Of a stretch of DNA of 64,000 nt, positions 46,307 to 57,051 are shown piece by piece (the stretch's first letter is position 1; the number at the start of each line of letters is the position of its first letter). The DNA comes from Agrobacterium sp. a22-2. GTDB lineage: Bacteria > Pseudomonadota > Alphaproteobacteria > Rhizobiales > Rhizobiaceae. The stretch covers positions 271,783 to 335,782 of the forward strand of contig NZ_JAAXMM010000005.1 of NCBI RefSeq assembly GCF_012276985.1, read 5' to 3'. Position numbers and translations under genes: made by a program. The notes under the pieces are model-generated. The model saw only the letters and a program-made list of their open reading frames with translations, did no database searches and was not told the DNA's origin.

Positions 46307-47752
46307 TCAATAGAAGAGCGAGGCCGCTGCCGCCTCCGCAGCACTGCCGATCGGTCCGCCGAACAGGACATAGGCCACCACGAACAGACCCGACAGGCCG
46401 AAGACCAGCCGCAATTCGCCGGCGACACGGGCGAACTCGCCGGTCGCCTCGTCGAACCACATGACCTTGACCAGACGGAGGTAGTAGAAGGCGCCGATGA
46501 CGGAGGCCAGCACGCCGATGATTGCCAGGCCATAGAGCTTTGCCTCGATGGCGGCCAGGAAGACGAAATACTTCCCGAAGAAACCGGCGAGCGGCGGGAT
46601 GCCGGCCAGCGAGAACATCAGGGCGGTCAGGACAACGGCCATGAAGGGCTTGGTGGTCGACAGGCCGGCCAGATCATCGATGTTCTCGACATTGCCGCCT
46701 TCCTTGCGGCGCATAGCCATGATGCAGGCAAAGGTGCCGAGCGTCATCACGAGATAGATCAGCATATAGACGATGACGCCGGTGACGCCGGCCTTCGTGC
46801 CGGCGGCCAGGCCCACCAGCGCGTAGCCCATGTGGCCGATCGACGAATAGGCCATCAGGCGCTTGATATTGCGCTGGCCGATGGCGGCGACCGAGCCGAG
46901 GATCATCGAGGCGATCGAGATGAAGACGATGATCTGCTGCCATTCGGCGAAGACCGGCTCGAAAGCGCCGATGACGATGCGCACCAGAATGGCCATGGCG
47001 CCTACCTTCGGGGCCGCGGCCAGGAAAGCGGTCACCGGGGTCGGAGCCCCTTCATAGACATCTGGCGTCCACATGTGGAACGGCACGGCGGAAATCTTGA
47101 AGGCGAGACCCGCCAACACGAAGACCAGGCCGAAGATCAGGCCAAGCTGCGGTTCGCCGGCGATCAGGACGGCGGCGATTTCGTCGAAACCGGTATTGCC
47201 GGTGAAACCATAGACCAGCGACATGCCGTAGAGCAGCATGCCCGAAGACAGCGCACCGAGCACGAAATATTTGAGGCCGGCTTCCGTCGAGCGCAGGCTG
47301 TCGCGGTTGATCGCGGCCACGACATAGAGCGCCAGCGACTGCAGTTCGAGCGACAGGTAGAGCGAGATCAGGTCATTGGCCGAGATCATCAGCATGATGC
47401 CGAGCGTTGCCAGCACGAGCAGGACCGGGAATTCGAACCGATCGAGATGATCGAAGCGGGCATGGCCGACCGCCATGATCATTGCGGTGATCGAACCGAC
47501 CAGTGCCAGGATCTTCATGAAACGGGCATAGCCGTCGGCAATGAACGCCCCGCCGAAGGCCTCGCCCTCAGCCGGCACGAGGATCATCCACAGGCCGGCG
47601 GCAATCAGCAGCGCCACGGCAAGCCCGGTGACCGTCGGCGTCGACTTGTCGCCGGAGAAAACGCCGATCATCAGCAGTGCGAGCGCTCCGACCGCAAGGA
47701 TCAGCTCTGGCGTGACGAGATGCAGGCTGGCTAGGAGTGTTTCAGCAGTCAT
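46307..47752 (-). CDS. nuoN: NADH-quinone oxidoreductase subunit N
   Basis: This antiporter-like membrane subunit of complex I has 481 residues and about fourteen helices. The proton-channel lysines fall in [13 protein letters not shown] and the [19 protein letters not shown] motif; the [19 protein letters not shown] segment is conserved. It is the last nuo gene, followed by birA after 23 bases. Confidence 0.95.
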   Translation of the reverse strand: MTAETLLASLHLVTPELILAVGALALLMIGVFSGDKSTPTVTGLAVALLIAAGLWMILVPAEGEAFGGAFIADGYARFMKILALVGSITAMIMAVGHARFDHLDRFEFPVLLVLATLGIMLMISANDLISLYLSLELQSLALYVVAAINRDSLRSTEAGLKYFVLGALSSGMLLYGMSLVYGFTGNTGFDEIAAVLIAGEPQLGLIFGLVFVLAGLAFKISAVPFHMWTPDVYEGAPTPVTAFLAAAPKVGAMAILVRIVIGAFEPVFAEWQQIIVFISIASMILGSVAAIGQRNIKRLMAYSSIGHMGYALVGLAAGTKAGVTGVIVYMLIYLVMTLGTFACIMAMRRKEGGNVENIDDLAGLSTTKPFMAVVLTALMFSLAGIPPLAGFFGKYFVFLAAIEAKLYGLAIIGVLASVIGAFYYLRLVKVMWFDEATGEFARVAGELRLVFGLSGLFVVAYVLFGGPIGSAAEAAAASLFY

Positions 47753-47769
47753 TTCGAAATATCCCGTCG

Positions 47770-49281
47770 TCAGTTCACCGAGAGCGCAACGGATTGCGCC
47801 GCCTGCAGGGCTGCGGAGTAGTGGTTGAGGAGCGCGTCCACGGAGGCCGCGGTCACGTCATTGATCGGTGCCGGATAGAAGCCGAAGAAGATCGTCAGGG
47901 CAATCAGCGGGTAGAGAATGACCTGTTCGCGCGGCGACAGATCGAGCAGCGCCTTGAGGCTTTCCTTCTCGAGCGGACCGAAGACAACGCGACGATAGAG
48001 CCAGAGCGCATAGGCCGCCGACAGGATGACGCCGGTGGCGGCAAACAGAGCCACCCAGGTATTGGCGCGGAACACGCCGATCAGCGTCAGGAATTCGCCG
48101 ATGAAGCCAGACGTGCCGGGAAGACCGACATTGGCCATGGTGAAGATCATGAAGGCGAAGGCGTATTTCGGCATGTTGTTGGCAAGGCCGCCATAGGCGG
48201 AAATCTCGCGGGTATGCATGCGGTCGTAGATGACGCCGACGCAGAGGAACAGCGCGCTGGCAACGAAGCCGTGGCTGATCATCTGGAAGATCGAGCCTTG
48301 CACGCCCTGGGTATTGGCGGCGAAGATCCCCATCGTGACATAGCCCATGTGGGCGACCGACGAATAGGCGATCAGTTTCTTCATGTCGTCCTGCATCATG
48401 GCCACCAGCGAGGTGTAGATGATGGCGATGACGGACAGGGCGAAGACCATCGGCGCGAAGAAATCGGACGCCAGCGGGAACATCGGCAGCGAGAAGCGCA
48501 GCAGACCGTAGCCGCCGAGCTTCAGCAGGATGCCGGCCAGGATGACCGAGCCTGCGGTCGGCGCCTGCACGTGGGCGTCCGGCAACCAGGTGTGCACCGG
48601 CCACATCGGCATCTTCACCGCAAAGGAGGCGAAGAAGGCCAGCCAGAGCCAGGTCTGCATCTGCGGCGGGAAATCATGAGCGAGCAGCGCCGGGATATCG
48701 GTCGTGCCGGCATCCCAGTACATGGCCATGATGGCCAGCAGCATCAGCACGGAGCCGAGCAGTGTGTAGAGGAAGAACTTGTAGGAGGCATAGACGCGGT
48801 CCTTGCCGCCCCAGACGCCGATGATGATGAACATCGGAATGAGGCCGGCTTCGAAGAACACGTAGAACAGCACGATATCGAGCGAGACGAACACGCCGAT
48901 CATCATGGTTTCCAGGATCAGGAAGGCGATCATGTAGTCCTTGATCCGCACCGTCACCGAGGTCCAGCTGGCCAGAACGCATATCGGCATCAGGAAGGTG
49001 GTCAGAACGACGAACAGCATGGAAATGCCGTCGACGCCGAGATGGTAGGAGATACCGGTGTTCAGCCATTCCTTTTTCTCGACCATCTGGAAGCCGGCGT
49101 CGGAATTGTCGAAGCCCATCCAGATGAAAAGCGAGACCACGAAGGTGAACACCGTCGTCAGCAGCGCGACGTTGAGGATGTTGCGGCGTCCGAACGCGCT
49201 GTCTTCGCGGGTCAGCAGCAAGAGCGCTACGCCCACCAAAGGCAGGAAGGTGACCGCTGAGAGTATGGGCCAATCGGTCAT
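47770..49281 (-). CDS. nuoM: NADH-quinone oxidoreductase subunit M
   Basis: This is a 503-residue antiporter-like subunit of the membrane arm. Conserved features are [18 protein letters not shown], the [25 protein letters not shown] motif with channel residues, and [21 protein letters not shown]. About fourteen helices are predicted. Its stop is 17 bases before nuoN, and its start shares a base with the nuoL end. Confidence 0.95.
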   Translation of the reverse strand: MTDWPILSAVTFLPLVGVALLLLTREDSAFGRRNILNVALLTTVFTFVVSLFIWMGFDNSDAGFQMVEKKEWLNTGISYHLGVDGISMLFVVLTTFLMPICVLASWTSVTVRIKDYMIAFLILETMMIGVFVSLDIVLFYVFFEAGLIPMFIIIGVWGGKDRVYASYKFFLYTLLGSVLMLLAIMAMYWDAGTTDIPALLAHDFPPQMQTWLWLAFFASFAVKMPMWPVHTWLPDAHVQAPTAGSVILAGILLKLGGYGLLRFSLPMFPLASDFFAPMVFALSVIAIIYTSLVAMMQDDMKKLIAYSSVAHMGYVTMGIFAANTQGVQGSIFQMISHGFVASALFLCVGVIYDRMHTREISAYGGLANNMPKYAFAFMIFTMANVGLPGTSGFIGEFLTLIGVFRANTWVALFAATGVILSAAYALWLYRRVVFGPLEKESLKALLDLSPREQVILYPLIALTIFFGFYPAPINDVTAASVDALLNHYSAALQAAQSVALSVN

Positions 49282-51284
49282 CAGAAGGAACTCCCGAGCA
49301 TCATCCAGGTAACGAGCGCCGCGATGCCGATGAGCATCACAAAGGCGTAGTGATAGAGGTAGCCGGACTGCAGGCGGACGACGCGCTGGGTCAGGCCGGA
49401 AACGCCGGCGGCTATACCGTTCGGGCCATAGGCATCGATGACCCCGACATCACCCTTCTTCCACAGGAAGCGGCCAAGCGCCTTGGCCGAGCGGACGAAG
49501 AGGAAGTCGTAGAGTTCGTCGAAATACCACTTGTTGAGCAGGAACTGGTAGAGAACCCGATGCTGGCTTGCCAGCACCTTCGGCGTCGAGGGCGACTTGA
49601 TGTACATGTACCAGGCGGTCACGAAGCCGACCAGCATGGCGAAGAACGGGCTCCACTTCACCCAGAGCGGGACGTGGTGGAACTCTTCGAGAATCTCGTT
49701 CTCGGCCGAGGTAAACAGGGCGGCCTTCCAGAAATGCTCGTACTCATGGCCGAAGAAGTAGCCCTCGAATACGACGCCGGCCAATACGGCACCAACGGCC
49801 AGCAAGCCCAGCGGCAAAAGCATGACCATCGGCGATTCGTGCACATGGTGCATGACATCGGCGGAAGCGCGCGGCTTGCCGAAGAAGGTCATGAACATCA
49901 GGCGCCAGGAATAGAAGCTGGTGAACAGAGCCGCGATGACCAGCAGGGTGAAGGCAAAGCCCGATACCGCCGAATGGGAGGCGTAGGCCGATTCGATGAT
50001 GACGTCCTTCGAGAAGAAACCGGCAAAGCCGAACATCGTGCCCGGGATACCGACGCCGGTAATGGCAAGGGTGCCCAGCAGCATCATCCAGAAGGTGACC
50101 TTGATGTGCGGACGCAGGCCGCCCATGTAGCGCATGTCCTGTTCGCCATCGACGGCATGGATGACCGAGCCGGCGCACAGGAACAGGAGCGCCTTGAAGA
50201 AGGCATGCGTGAACAGATGGAACACGGCGCCGCCATAGGCGCCGACGCCGAGCGCCACGAACATATAACCAAGCTGCGAACAGGTCGAATAAGCGATGAC
50301 GCGCTTGATGTCGTTCTGGACCAGGCCGACGGTCGCGGCAAAGAAGGCGGTGATGGCGCCGATGACCGTGACGACGGTCAGGGCATCGGGCGACAGTTCG
50401 AACAGCGGCGACATGCGGGCGACGAGGAAGACGCCGGCGGTGACCATGGTCGCGGCATGGATGAGGGCCGAGACCGGGGTCGGGCCTTCCATGGCGTCCG
50501 GCAGCCAGGTGTGCAGCAGGAACTGCGCCGACTTGCCCATGGCACCCATGAACAGCAGCAGGCAGACGGCGGTGATGGCATGGCCCTTGTCGAGCTGCAT
50601 GCCGAACAGGTTGATCACCGCTTCGCTGGTCGCAGCCCCTTCGGCCGGCAGATAGGTCTGGGCGGCGGCAAAGATCGTTTCGAAATTGATCGAGCCGAAC
50701 AGCACGAACACGCCGCCAATGCCGAGGATGAATCCGAAGTCGCCGACGCGGTTGACGATGAAGGCCTTCATGGCGGCCGCCGTTGCCGACGGCTTCTTGA
50801 ACCAGAAGCCGATCAGCAGGTAGGAGGCAAGGCCGACGCCTTCCCAGCCGAAGAACATCTGCAGCAGGTTGTCGGCGGTCACCAGCATCAGCATGGCGAA
50901 GGTGAAGAGCGACAGATAGGCAAAGAAGCGCGGCCGATGCGGATCGTGGTGCATGTAGCCGATCGAATAGACGTGGACCAGCGTCGAGACGGTGTTGACC
51001 ACCACCAGCATGACGGCGGTCAGCGTGTCGATGCGCAGCGACCATTCGACGTCGATGCCGCCCGACTGGATCCAGCGGAACAGTGCCACCTTGATCACGT
51101 CGTGGCCTTCGGCATGTTCGCCAAAGCCGACCTGCAGGAACACCACCCAGGACAGGATGGCAGTCAGGATCATCAGGCCGCTGGTGATGTATTCGGAGGC
51201 CTTGGCACCGATCTGACGGCCGAACAGGCCGGCGATCAGCGCGCCGATCAAGGGAAGGAAGACAATTGCCTTGTACACTATCAT
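49281..51284 (-). CDS. nuoL: NADH-quinone oxidoreductase subunit L
   Basis: This is the most distal antiporter-like subunit, 667 residues. It has the [19 protein letters not shown] region, [49 protein letters not shown] and the C-terminal lateral-helix part from about residue 540. It lies seven bases after nuoK and overlaps the first base of the nuoM gene. Confidence 0.95.
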   Translation of the reverse strand: MIVYKAIVFLPLIGALIAGLFGRQIGAKASEYITSGLMILTAILSWVVFLQVGFGEHAEGHDVIKVALFRWIQSGGIDVEWSLRIDTLTAVMLVVVNTVSTLVHVYSIGYMHHDPHRPRFFAYLSLFTFAMLMLVTADNLLQMFFGWEGVGLASYLLIGFWFKKPSATAAAMKAFIVNRVGDFGFILGIGGVFVLFGSINFETIFAAAQTYLPAEGAATSEAVINLFGMQLDKGHAITAVCLLLFMGAMGKSAQFLLHTWLPDAMEGPTPVSALIHAATMVTAGVFLVARMSPLFELSPDALTVVTVIGAITAFFAATVGLVQNDIKRVIAYSTCSQLGYMFVALGVGAYGGAVFHLFTHAFFKALLFLCAGSVIHAVDGEQDMRYMGGLRPHIKVTFWMMLLGTLAITGVGIPGTMFGFAGFFSKDVIIESAYASHSAVSGFAFTLLVIAALFTSFYSWRLMFMTFFGKPRASADVMHHVHESPMVMLLPLGLLAVGAVLAGVVFEGYFFGHEYEHFWKAALFTSAENEILEEFHHVPLWVKWSPFFAMLVGFVTAWYMYIKSPSTPKVLASQHRVLYQFLLNKWYFDELYDFLFVRSAKALGRFLWKKGDVGVIDAYGPNGIAAGVSGLTQRVVRLQSGYLYHYAFVMLIGIAALVTWMMLGSSF

Positions 51285-51291
51285 AGCCGTG

Positions 51292-51600
51292 TCAGCCCTT
51301 CATCATATTGACGTCTTCAACGGCGATCGATCCGCGATTGCGATAGAAGACAACGAGTATTGCAAGGCCGATGGCCGCTTCCGCGGCCGCAACGGTCAGA
51401 ATGAACAAGGCGAAGACCTGGCCGACGATGTCGTTCAGGAAGGACGAGAACGCCACCATGTTCACATTGACGGCCAGCAGGATCAGTTCGACCGACATCA
51501 AAATGACGATGATGTTCTTGCGATTGAGGAAGATGCCGAAAACGCCCAGCATGAAGAGCAACGCACTGACGGTGAGGTAATGGGAAAGTCCGATTTCCAT
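51292..51600 (-). CDS. nuoK: NADH-quinone oxidoreductase subunit K
   Basis: This small membrane subunit has 102 residues and three helices with conserved intramembrane glutamates in the [11 protein letters not shown] and [11 protein letters not shown] segments, starting [16 protein letters not shown]. It lies between nuoJ and nuoL in normal order, 30 bases after nuoJ. Confidence 0.95.
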   Translation of the reverse strand: MEIGLSHYLTVSALLFMLGVFGIFLNRKNIIVILMSVELILLAVNVNMVAFSSFLNDIVGQVFALFILTVAAAEAAIGLAILVVFYRNRGSIAVEDVNMMKG

Positions 51601-51630
51601 TTTAGTGTTCCTTGACCTCTTGCTGGCGGC

Positions 51631-52245
51631 TCATACGCCCTGGCCCGGCTTGACCTTGACGACCTTGACGCCGGTCGCAGGGTTGCGGGCAACCTGTTTC
51701 GAAATATCCTGGCGCTTGACGTTCACCCGATGACGCAGCGTCAGCACGATCGCGCCAATCATCGCCACCAGAAGCACGAGACCGGCGATCTGGAAGTAGA
51801 AGACGTAGTGGGTGTAGAGCACGTCGCCGAGAGCCGCGGTGTTTTCGCGCTCGACCGGAGACGGGATCGGCATGGTGATGGCCTTGGCCGCCTGCGGCGA
51901 AATGGCGCTGCCGCCGATCACCACCACCAGTTCGGCCGCGACGATCAAGCCGACCAGGGCACCGATCGGTGCATATTTCAGCGCTCCGGACCGCAGCTCG
52001 TTGAAATCGATGTCGAGCATCATCACCACGAACAGGAAGAGAACCGCCACGGCGCCGATATAGACGACCAGCAGGATCATCGCCAGGAATTCAGCGCCCG
52101 TCAGCAGGAACAGTCCGGCGGCGTTGAAGAAGGTCAGGATCAGGAACAATACGGAATGAACCGGATTGCGCGCCGAAATGACCATGAACGCCGAAGCCAC
52201 TGCGACGAAGGCGAACAGATAGAAAAAGAGAGCCTGAAGACCCAT
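51631..52245 (-). CDS. nuoJ: NADH-quinone oxidoreductase subunit J
   Basis: The 204-residue membrane subunit has five helices with ARNPVHSVLFLILTFFNAAGLFLL, EFLAMILLVVYIGAVAVLFLFVVMML and a helix with HYVFYFQIAGLVLLVAMIGAIVL. The C-terminal 30-residue basic tail is longer than in E. coli. It follows nuoI after a 155-base gap containing a hairpin, the largest gap in the operon. Confidence 0.95.
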   Translation of the reverse strand: MGLQALFFYLFAFVAVASAFMVISARNPVHSVLFLILTFFNAAGLFLLTGAEFLAMILLVVYIGAVAVLFLFVVMMLDIDFNELRSGALKYAPIGALVGLIVAAELVVVIGGSAISPQAAKAITMPIPSPVERENTAALGDVLYTHYVFYFQIAGLVLLVAMIGAIVLTLRHRVNVKRQDISKQVARNPATGVKVVKVKPGQGV

Positions 52246-52296
52246 GTTGGTGCCTTTTCATCTTCCCCCGGACGGAGCCTTGCGCGCCATCCGATA

Positions 52297-52330
52297 AAGT
52301 GCCGCCGATATCCCTTAACGGTCGGCACTT
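52297..52330 (-). repeat. Hairpin in the nuoI-nuoJ gap
   Basis: AAGTGCCGCCG (52297-52307) pairs with CGG-T-CGGCACTT (52319-52330), an 11-bp stem with one bulged T. Imperfect copies of a CCGGxCGGAGCCTT sequence lie either side, at 52269 and 52347. There is no U run, so it more likely marks RNA processing or stability than termination. Confidence 0.5.
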
Positions 52331-52400
52331 CGTTTCAATCCCGTATCCGGGCGGAGCCTTTGCGGCTGCACGTCCCGCCCAGACGTTCGTTCGCTTCGGA

Positions 52401-52892
52401 TCAGCGGTAAGGCGAGTCCAATGCGATATTGCGTGCGATTTCCCGTTCCCAGCGGTCGCCGTTTTCGAGCAGGCGGGCCTTGTCGAAATAGAGCTCTTCG
52501 CGGGTCTCGGTCGCGAATTCGAAATTCGGACCTTCGACGATCGCGTCGACCGGGCAGGCTTCCTGGCAGAAACCGCAATAAATGCACTTCACCATGTCGA
52601 TATCATAACGCACCGTGCGGCGCGTGCCGTCGTTGCGGCGCGGCCCGGCCTCGATGGTGATGGCCTGGGCAGGACAGATGGCCTCGCACAGCTTGCAGGC
52701 GATGCAGCGTTCCTCGCCGTTCGGATAGCGGCGCAAGGCATGCTCGCCACGAAAACGCGGGCTGATCGGCCCTTTTTCGAACGGATAGTTGATCGTCGCC
52801 TTGGGGGCGAAGAAGTAGCGCATCGACAGGAAGAACGCGCCGACGAACTCTTTCAGGAACAGGGAACTGACTGCCTGGGAGAGACTAGCCAT
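52401..52892 (-). CDS. nuoI: NADH-quinone oxidoreductase subunit I
   Basis: This peripheral-arm subunit carries two [4Fe-4S] clusters (N6a and N6b) in [16 protein letters not shown] and [16 protein letters not shown]. The 163-residue protein is taken from MASLSQ, with an ATG eight codons upstream rejected as unconserved. It begins 40 bases after nuoH. The length is typical for alphaproteobacteria. Confidence 0.96.
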   Translation of the reverse strand: MASLSQAVSSLFLKEFVGAFFLSMRYFFAPKATINYPFEKGPISPRFRGEHALRRYPNGEERCIACKLCEAICPAQAITIEAGPRRNDGTRRTVRYDIDMVKCIYCGFCQEACPVDAIVEGPNFEFATETREELYFDKARLLENGDRWEREIARNIALDSPYR

Positions 52893-52932
52893 CTTCAACC
52901 TCCAAATCTGCGGCAAGAAGGAACGGTCATGA

Positions 52933-53976
52933 TCACGCCCATCCCATCAGCTTCAGCACGAATGCAACAATGACGACCATGGCGAGCGACAGCGGCAGGA
53001 AGACCTTCCAGCCCAGACGCATCAACTGGTCGTAGCGATAGCGCGGCACGAAGGCTTTCACCATGGCGAACATGAAGAACACCATGGATGCCTTCAGCAC
53101 GAACCAGAAGATGCCCGGTACCCAATTCAGGAACCACACGTCGACCGGCGGCAGCCATCCGCCGAGGAACATGATCGTCATCAGCGCACACATCAGCACG
53201 ATGGCGGCATATTCGGCGAGCATGAACATCATGTACGGCGACGAGCCGTATTCGACCATGAAGCCGGCAACCAGTTCCGATTCGGCTTCCGGAAGGTCGA
53301 AAGGTGGACGGTTGGTCTCGGCAAGCGACGAAATGAAGAAGATGACGAACATCGGAAACAGCGACAGCCAGTGCCAGTCGAGGAACGAGGCCGGCAGGCC
53401 CATCATCGTGCCGAGGCCGTCCTGCTGGGCATTGACGATATCGGTCAGGTTCAGCGAACCGACGCAGAGCAGCACGGTGACGATGACGAAGCCGATCGAC
53501 ACTTCATAGGACACCATCTGGGCTGCCGAACGCAGCGCGCCGAGAAACGGGTACTTCGAATTGGAAGCCCAGCCGCCCATGATGATGCCGTAGATCTCCA
53601 GCGAGGAGATCGCGAAAATGTAGAGGACGCCGACATTGATATTGGAGATCACCCAGCCATCGGCGAGCGGCACGACGGCCCAGGTGGCAAGCGCCAGCGT
53701 CACGGAGACCAGCGGCGCCAGAAGGAAGACGCCCTTGTTGGCGCCGGCCGGGATGATCGGCTCCTTGAAGACGAACTTCAAAAGGTCGGCAAAGGACTGG
53801 AACAGCCCCCACGGACCGACGACGTTCGGGCCGCGGCGCATCTGGACGGCAGCCCAGATCTTGCGGTCGGCAAGGAGGATATAGGCGATGAAAACAAGCA
53901 GCGCGACCAGCAGCAAAAGAGACTGGCCGATCATGATGGCCGCGGGCCAGACATAGGTCGAAACGAAGGTGTCCAT
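52933..53976 (-). CDS. nuoH: NADH-quinone oxidoreductase subunit H
   Basis: This membrane subunit links the quinone site to the membrane arm. The 347-residue protein has eight or more helices with [26 protein letters not shown], the [34 protein letters not shown] loop and [20 protein letters not shown]. It lies 12 bases after nuoG. Confidence 0.96.
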   Translation of the reverse strand: MDTFVSTYVWPAAIMIGQSLLLLVALLVFIAYILLADRKIWAAVQMRRGPNVVGPWGLFQSFADLLKFVFKEPIIPAGANKGVFLLAPLVSVTLALATWAVVPLADGWVISNINVGVLYIFAISSLEIYGIIMGGWASNSKYPFLGALRSAAQMVSYEVSIGFVIVTVLLCVGSLNLTDIVNAQQDGLGTMMGLPASFLDWHWLSLFPMFVIFFISSLAETNRPPFDLPEAESELVAGFMVEYGSSPYMMFMLAEYAAIVLMCALMTIMFLGGWLPPVDVWFLNWVPGIFWFVLKASMVFFMFAMVKAFVPRYRYDQLMRLGWKVFLPLSLAMVVIVAFVLKLMGWA

Positions 53977-53988
53977 GGTCCCCTGCCC

Positions 53989-56070
53989 TTACTCTGCCGC
54001 AGCCTGGAAATTGTTGCGGGCCAATGCCGAGCACTCGGCCATGACCGCCGAAGCGCGCGCTATCGGGTTCGTCAAATAGAAGTCTTTGACCGTCGACGCA
54101 AACCCGGATTTGCCCATCTTCCCGGCTTTTTTCGCAAGCGCGGCAATTTCGCCGCTATCGCCTGTCGCGATCTCGTCGATGGCTGCGAAATGCGGGTAAG
54201 CCGCATAGAGTTTGGCACGCAGAGCCTGCAGCGAATCGAAGGGCAGTTTCTTGCCCAAGACGTCCGACAGGGCGCGGATGATCGCCCAGTCTTCGCGGGC
54301 TTCGCCCGGCGCGAAACCGGCGCGGTTGCCCATCTGGACGCGGCCTTCGGTATTGACCCAGATGCCCGACTTCTCGGTATAGGTCGCGCCCGGCAGGATG
54401 ACGTCGGCGTTATGGGCGCCCTGGTCGCCGTGCGAGCCGATATAGACGGTGAACTTCGCGCCCTTGGTGGCGAAATCCAGCTCGTCGGCGCCCAGCAGGA
54501 ACAGCACGTCCATGCCGCTCAGCATCTCTGCCGCGGCCAGCCCCTTGTCGCCCGGCACGAAGCCGAGATCGAGGCCGCCGACGCGGGATGCGGCCGAATG
54601 CAGGACGGCAAAGCCGTTCCAGCTTTCGGTGACCGCACCCACGGCTTGCGCCAGCTGGGCGACGCTGGCCAGAATATCTGCGCCATCGGCGCGCGCCAGC
54701 GCGCCCTGCCCGATGATGATCATCGGGTTCTTGGCATTCTTCAGCACCTCGAAGAAGGCACCGCTGCCAGCGATCAGTTCGGACAGGCTGTCCGGACCGG
54801 CGCCGAGATAGCTGTAGTCGTAGCGCAGTTCGCCGGCTTCACCGATCACGCCGATCGGGAAGCCGCCGCGCCGCCAGCGCTTGCGGATGCGAGCGTTGAG
54901 CACCGAGGCCTCATAGCGCGGATTGGCGCCGACGATCAGCAGCGCGTCAGCAGCCTCGATGCCTTCGATGGTCGGGTTGAACAGGTAGCTTGAGCGGCCG
55001 AGCGCCGGATCAAGGGCTGCGCCATCCTGGCGACAGTCGGTATTGGCCGACCCCAGCGCGTTCAGCAGTTCCTTCAACGCATACATTTCCTCGACCGAGG
55101 CCAGGTCGCCGGCAATGGCACCGATCTTGTCGCCGCTGGTCGAAGAAACGGCCGACTTGATGGCGGCAAAGGCGTCGGCCCAGCTGGCCGGCTGCAGGCG
55201 ACCGTCCTTCTTCACGTAAGGCCGGTCGAGACGCTGGGTCTTCAGGCCGTCCCAGATGAAGCGGCTCTTGTCGGAGATCCACTCTTCGTTGATCTGTTCG
55301 TTGACGCGCGGCATGATGCGCATGACTTCGCGGCCGCGGGTATCGACGCGGATCGCCGAACCCAGCGCGTCCATCACGTCGATCGATTCGGTCTTGCCCA
55401 GTTCCCACGGACGGGCGGTGAAGGCAAACGGCTTGGAGGTCAGGGCGCCGACCGGGCAGAGGTCGACGACATTGCCCTGCAGCTCCGAGGTCATGGCCTG
55501 CTCGAGATAGGTGGTGATCTCGGCATCCTCGCCGCGGCCGATCAGGCCCAGCTCGGCAACGCCGGCCACTTCCGTGCTGAAGCGGACGCAGCGCGTGCAG
55601 TGGATGCAGCGGTTCATCACGGTCTTGACCAGCGGTCCGATATACTTGTCTTCGACGGCGCGCTTGTTCTCGGTGTAACGCGAACTGTCGATACCGAAGG
55701 CCATGGCCTGGTCCTGCAGGTCGCATTCGCCGCCCTGGTCGCAGATCGGGCAATCCAGCGGATGGTTGATCAGCAGGAATTCCATCACGCCTTCGCGGGC
55801 CTTCTTGACCATCGGCGTATTGGTGAAAACCTCCGGCAATTCGCCATTCGGGCCGCCGCGCACGTCGCGCACGCCCATGGCGCAGGAGGCCGCCGGCTTC
55901 GGCGGGCCACCCTTCACTTCGACGAGGCACATGCGGCAATTGCCGGCAACCGACAGCCGTTCGTGGAAACAAAAGCGCGGGACCTCGGCGCCGGCTTCCT
56001 CGCACGCCTGCAACAGCGTGAAATGATCCGGAACTTCGATCTCTTTACCGTCGACTTTCAGCTTTGCCAT
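53989..56070 (-). CDS. nuoG: NADH-quinone oxidoreductase subunit G
   Basis: The largest peripheral-arm subunit, 693 residues. The N-terminal ferredoxin domain has CFHERLSVAGNCRMCLVEV (N1b), then HPLDCPICDQGGECDLQD and CIHCTRCVRF for the N5 and N4 clusters; a molybdopterin-oxidoreductase-like part without cofactor follows. There is no obvious N7 cluster. The gene starts 15 bases after the small 57-aa frame. Confidence 0.96.
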   Translation of the reverse strand: MAKLKVDGKEIEVPDHFTLLQACEEAGAEVPRFCFHERLSVAGNCRMCLVEVKGGPPKPAASCAMGVRDVRGGPNGELPEVFTNTPMVKKAREGVMEFLLINHPLDCPICDQGGECDLQDQAMAFGIDSSRYTENKRAVEDKYIGPLVKTVMNRCIHCTRCVRFSTEVAGVAELGLIGRGEDAEITTYLEQAMTSELQGNVVDLCPVGALTSKPFAFTARPWELGKTESIDVMDALGSAIRVDTRGREVMRIMPRVNEQINEEWISDKSRFIWDGLKTQRLDRPYVKKDGRLQPASWADAFAAIKSAVSSTSGDKIGAIAGDLASVEEMYALKELLNALGSANTDCRQDGAALDPALGRSSYLFNPTIEGIEAADALLIVGANPRYEASVLNARIRKRWRRGGFPIGVIGEAGELRYDYSYLGAGPDSLSELIAGSGAFFEVLKNAKNPMIIIGQGALARADGADILASVAQLAQAVGAVTESWNGFAVLHSAASRVGGLDLGFVPGDKGLAAAEMLSGMDVLFLLGADELDFATKGAKFTVYIGSHGDQGAHNADVILPGATYTEKSGIWVNTEGRVQMGNRAGFAPGEAREDWAIIRALSDVLGKKLPFDSLQALRAKLYAAYPHFAAIDEIATGDSGEIAALAKKAGKMGKSGFASTVKDFYLTNPIARASAVMAECSALARNNFQAAAE

Positions 56071-56085
56071 ATTCGCCTTCCTGTC

Positions 56086-56259
56086 TCACGCACCGAGCGT
56101 AATTTGCCAGAGTTTAACCTCCGGCAATTGCGAAGGGGCCGGGGCCTTATCGCTGTTGCCGTGCATGTTCAATTCATCGAGCCGCGAAACCCACCACCCG
56201 GCTTTGCCTGAGTCGTTGGTCTTGCGCCATAATCTTGCGTCCGGGGACAGCAGCGGCAT
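56086..56259 (-). CDS. 57-aa small protein in the nuo operon
   Basis: ATG at 56259 to TGA at 56086 encodes 57 residues. It is tryptophan- and basic-rich at the start (LWRKTNDSGKAGWWVSRLDE), polar in the middle and ends VKLWQITLGA. Its ATG overlaps the stop of the 259-aa gene as TGATG, and nuoG begins 15 bases after its stop, so it sits exactly as an operon member. No membrane helix or known motif is present. I infer it is translated by coupling; it could be a non-functional remnant. Confidence 0.55.
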   Translation of the reverse strand: MPLLSPDARLWRKTNDSGKAGWWVSRLDELNMHGNSDKAPAPSQLPEVKLWQITLGA

Positions 56260-57038
56260 CAGCCCTTGCTCCCCTTCAGTGTCTTGGCCTGGCCGACCCA
56301 GTCATCGCGACCGACGCGGCCGGAAAAGCCGAGCGTCTCTTCCACCTTGGCAATATCGGCCTCGGTCCAGGCGGCGATATCCGCATAGCGGCTATAGCCC
56401 ATGCCGTTCAGAACCTGCTCTACCTTCGGGCCGATCCCGGAAATCTTCTTCAGATCATCCGGCTTTGCCTTCGACATCGTGGTCTTTTCCGGCGCTTGCG
56501 ATGCTGGCTCGGCCTTGGCCTGAACCGGCTTGGCAACCGTGGGCTTGTCGGCGGCCTTTTCCGTCTTCACGCTCTTAGGCGCCGCCTTTGCAGCAGGCGT
56601 GGGCTTTACCGCAGGGGCGGCTTTCGCCTTGGCAACGCGGCTTGCCACAGGCGCCTTGGCGGCGGATGGCTTGGCGGCCGGCTTCGGCGTCGCAACGGGC
56701 TTGGCCGCTACGGGTGCTGCGACAGCCGCTACCGGCTCAGGGCTTTCCGCCGGCAGATCCTCGACCGGTGCATCCTCTTCGACGATCGCTTCGTCCGGCT
56801 TGCGGGCCAGCCTGTTGCTTGCCTCCATCGCCCCTTGCAGGGAGCCGAAGAAGGCGCTGGTCATCTGGGTGGCAAATCCGAAACCGATGGCCGTTGCTGC
56901 CGCAAAGGCTGCAACCGGGTGGGCCATCAGCGGATGCAGCGGAACGGCCGGCATGTCCTTCAACGCGTCGGCGACGCGGCTGAAGTCAGCCGTCTCGGGC
57001 GCACCTCCGTCCTTCGTCTTATCCGATGCCTTGACCAT
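56259..57038 (-). CDS. nuo-operon protein with C-terminal helix-hairpin-helix domain
   Basis: The product is 259 residues from MVKASDKTKDGG. A probable membrane or amphipathic segment spans about 36-65 (LMAHPVAAFAAATAIGFGFATQ). An Ala/Lys/Pro-rich linker spans about 95-190, and the C-terminal 64 residues begin LKKISGIGPKVEQVLNGMG. This end matches the C-terminal extension of NuoE (ISGVGPKIE...[14 protein letters not shown]). Rhizobial genomes have a hypothetical gene here between nuoF and nuoG. The role is unknown; a structural or assembly role in complex I is inferred from its location. Confidence 0.8.
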   Translation of the reverse strand: MVKASDKTKDGGAPETADFSRVADALKDMPAVPLHPLMAHPVAAFAAATAIGFGFATQMTSAFFGSLQGAMEASNRLARKPDEAIVEEDAPVEDLPAESPEPVAAVAAPVAAKPVATPKPAAKPSAAKAPVASRVAKAKAAPAVKPTPAAKAAPKSVKTEKAADKPTVAKPVQAKAEPASQAPEKTTMSKAKPDDLKKISGIGPKVEQVLNGMGYSRYADIAAWTEADIAKVEETLGFSGRVGRDDWVGQAKTLKGSKG

Positions 57039-57051
57039 CAAACCGGCTCCT

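Noticed and set aside
49350..51311. A 653-codon forward open frame antisense to nuoL
   Set aside because: The product is Glu/Gln/His-rich with no domain; nuoL on the other strand is unmistakable.
52315..52587. A 90-codon reverse open frame between nuoJ and nuoI
   Set aside because: It overlaps the 3' end of nuoI in another frame, is Arg-rich and has no recognisable family.
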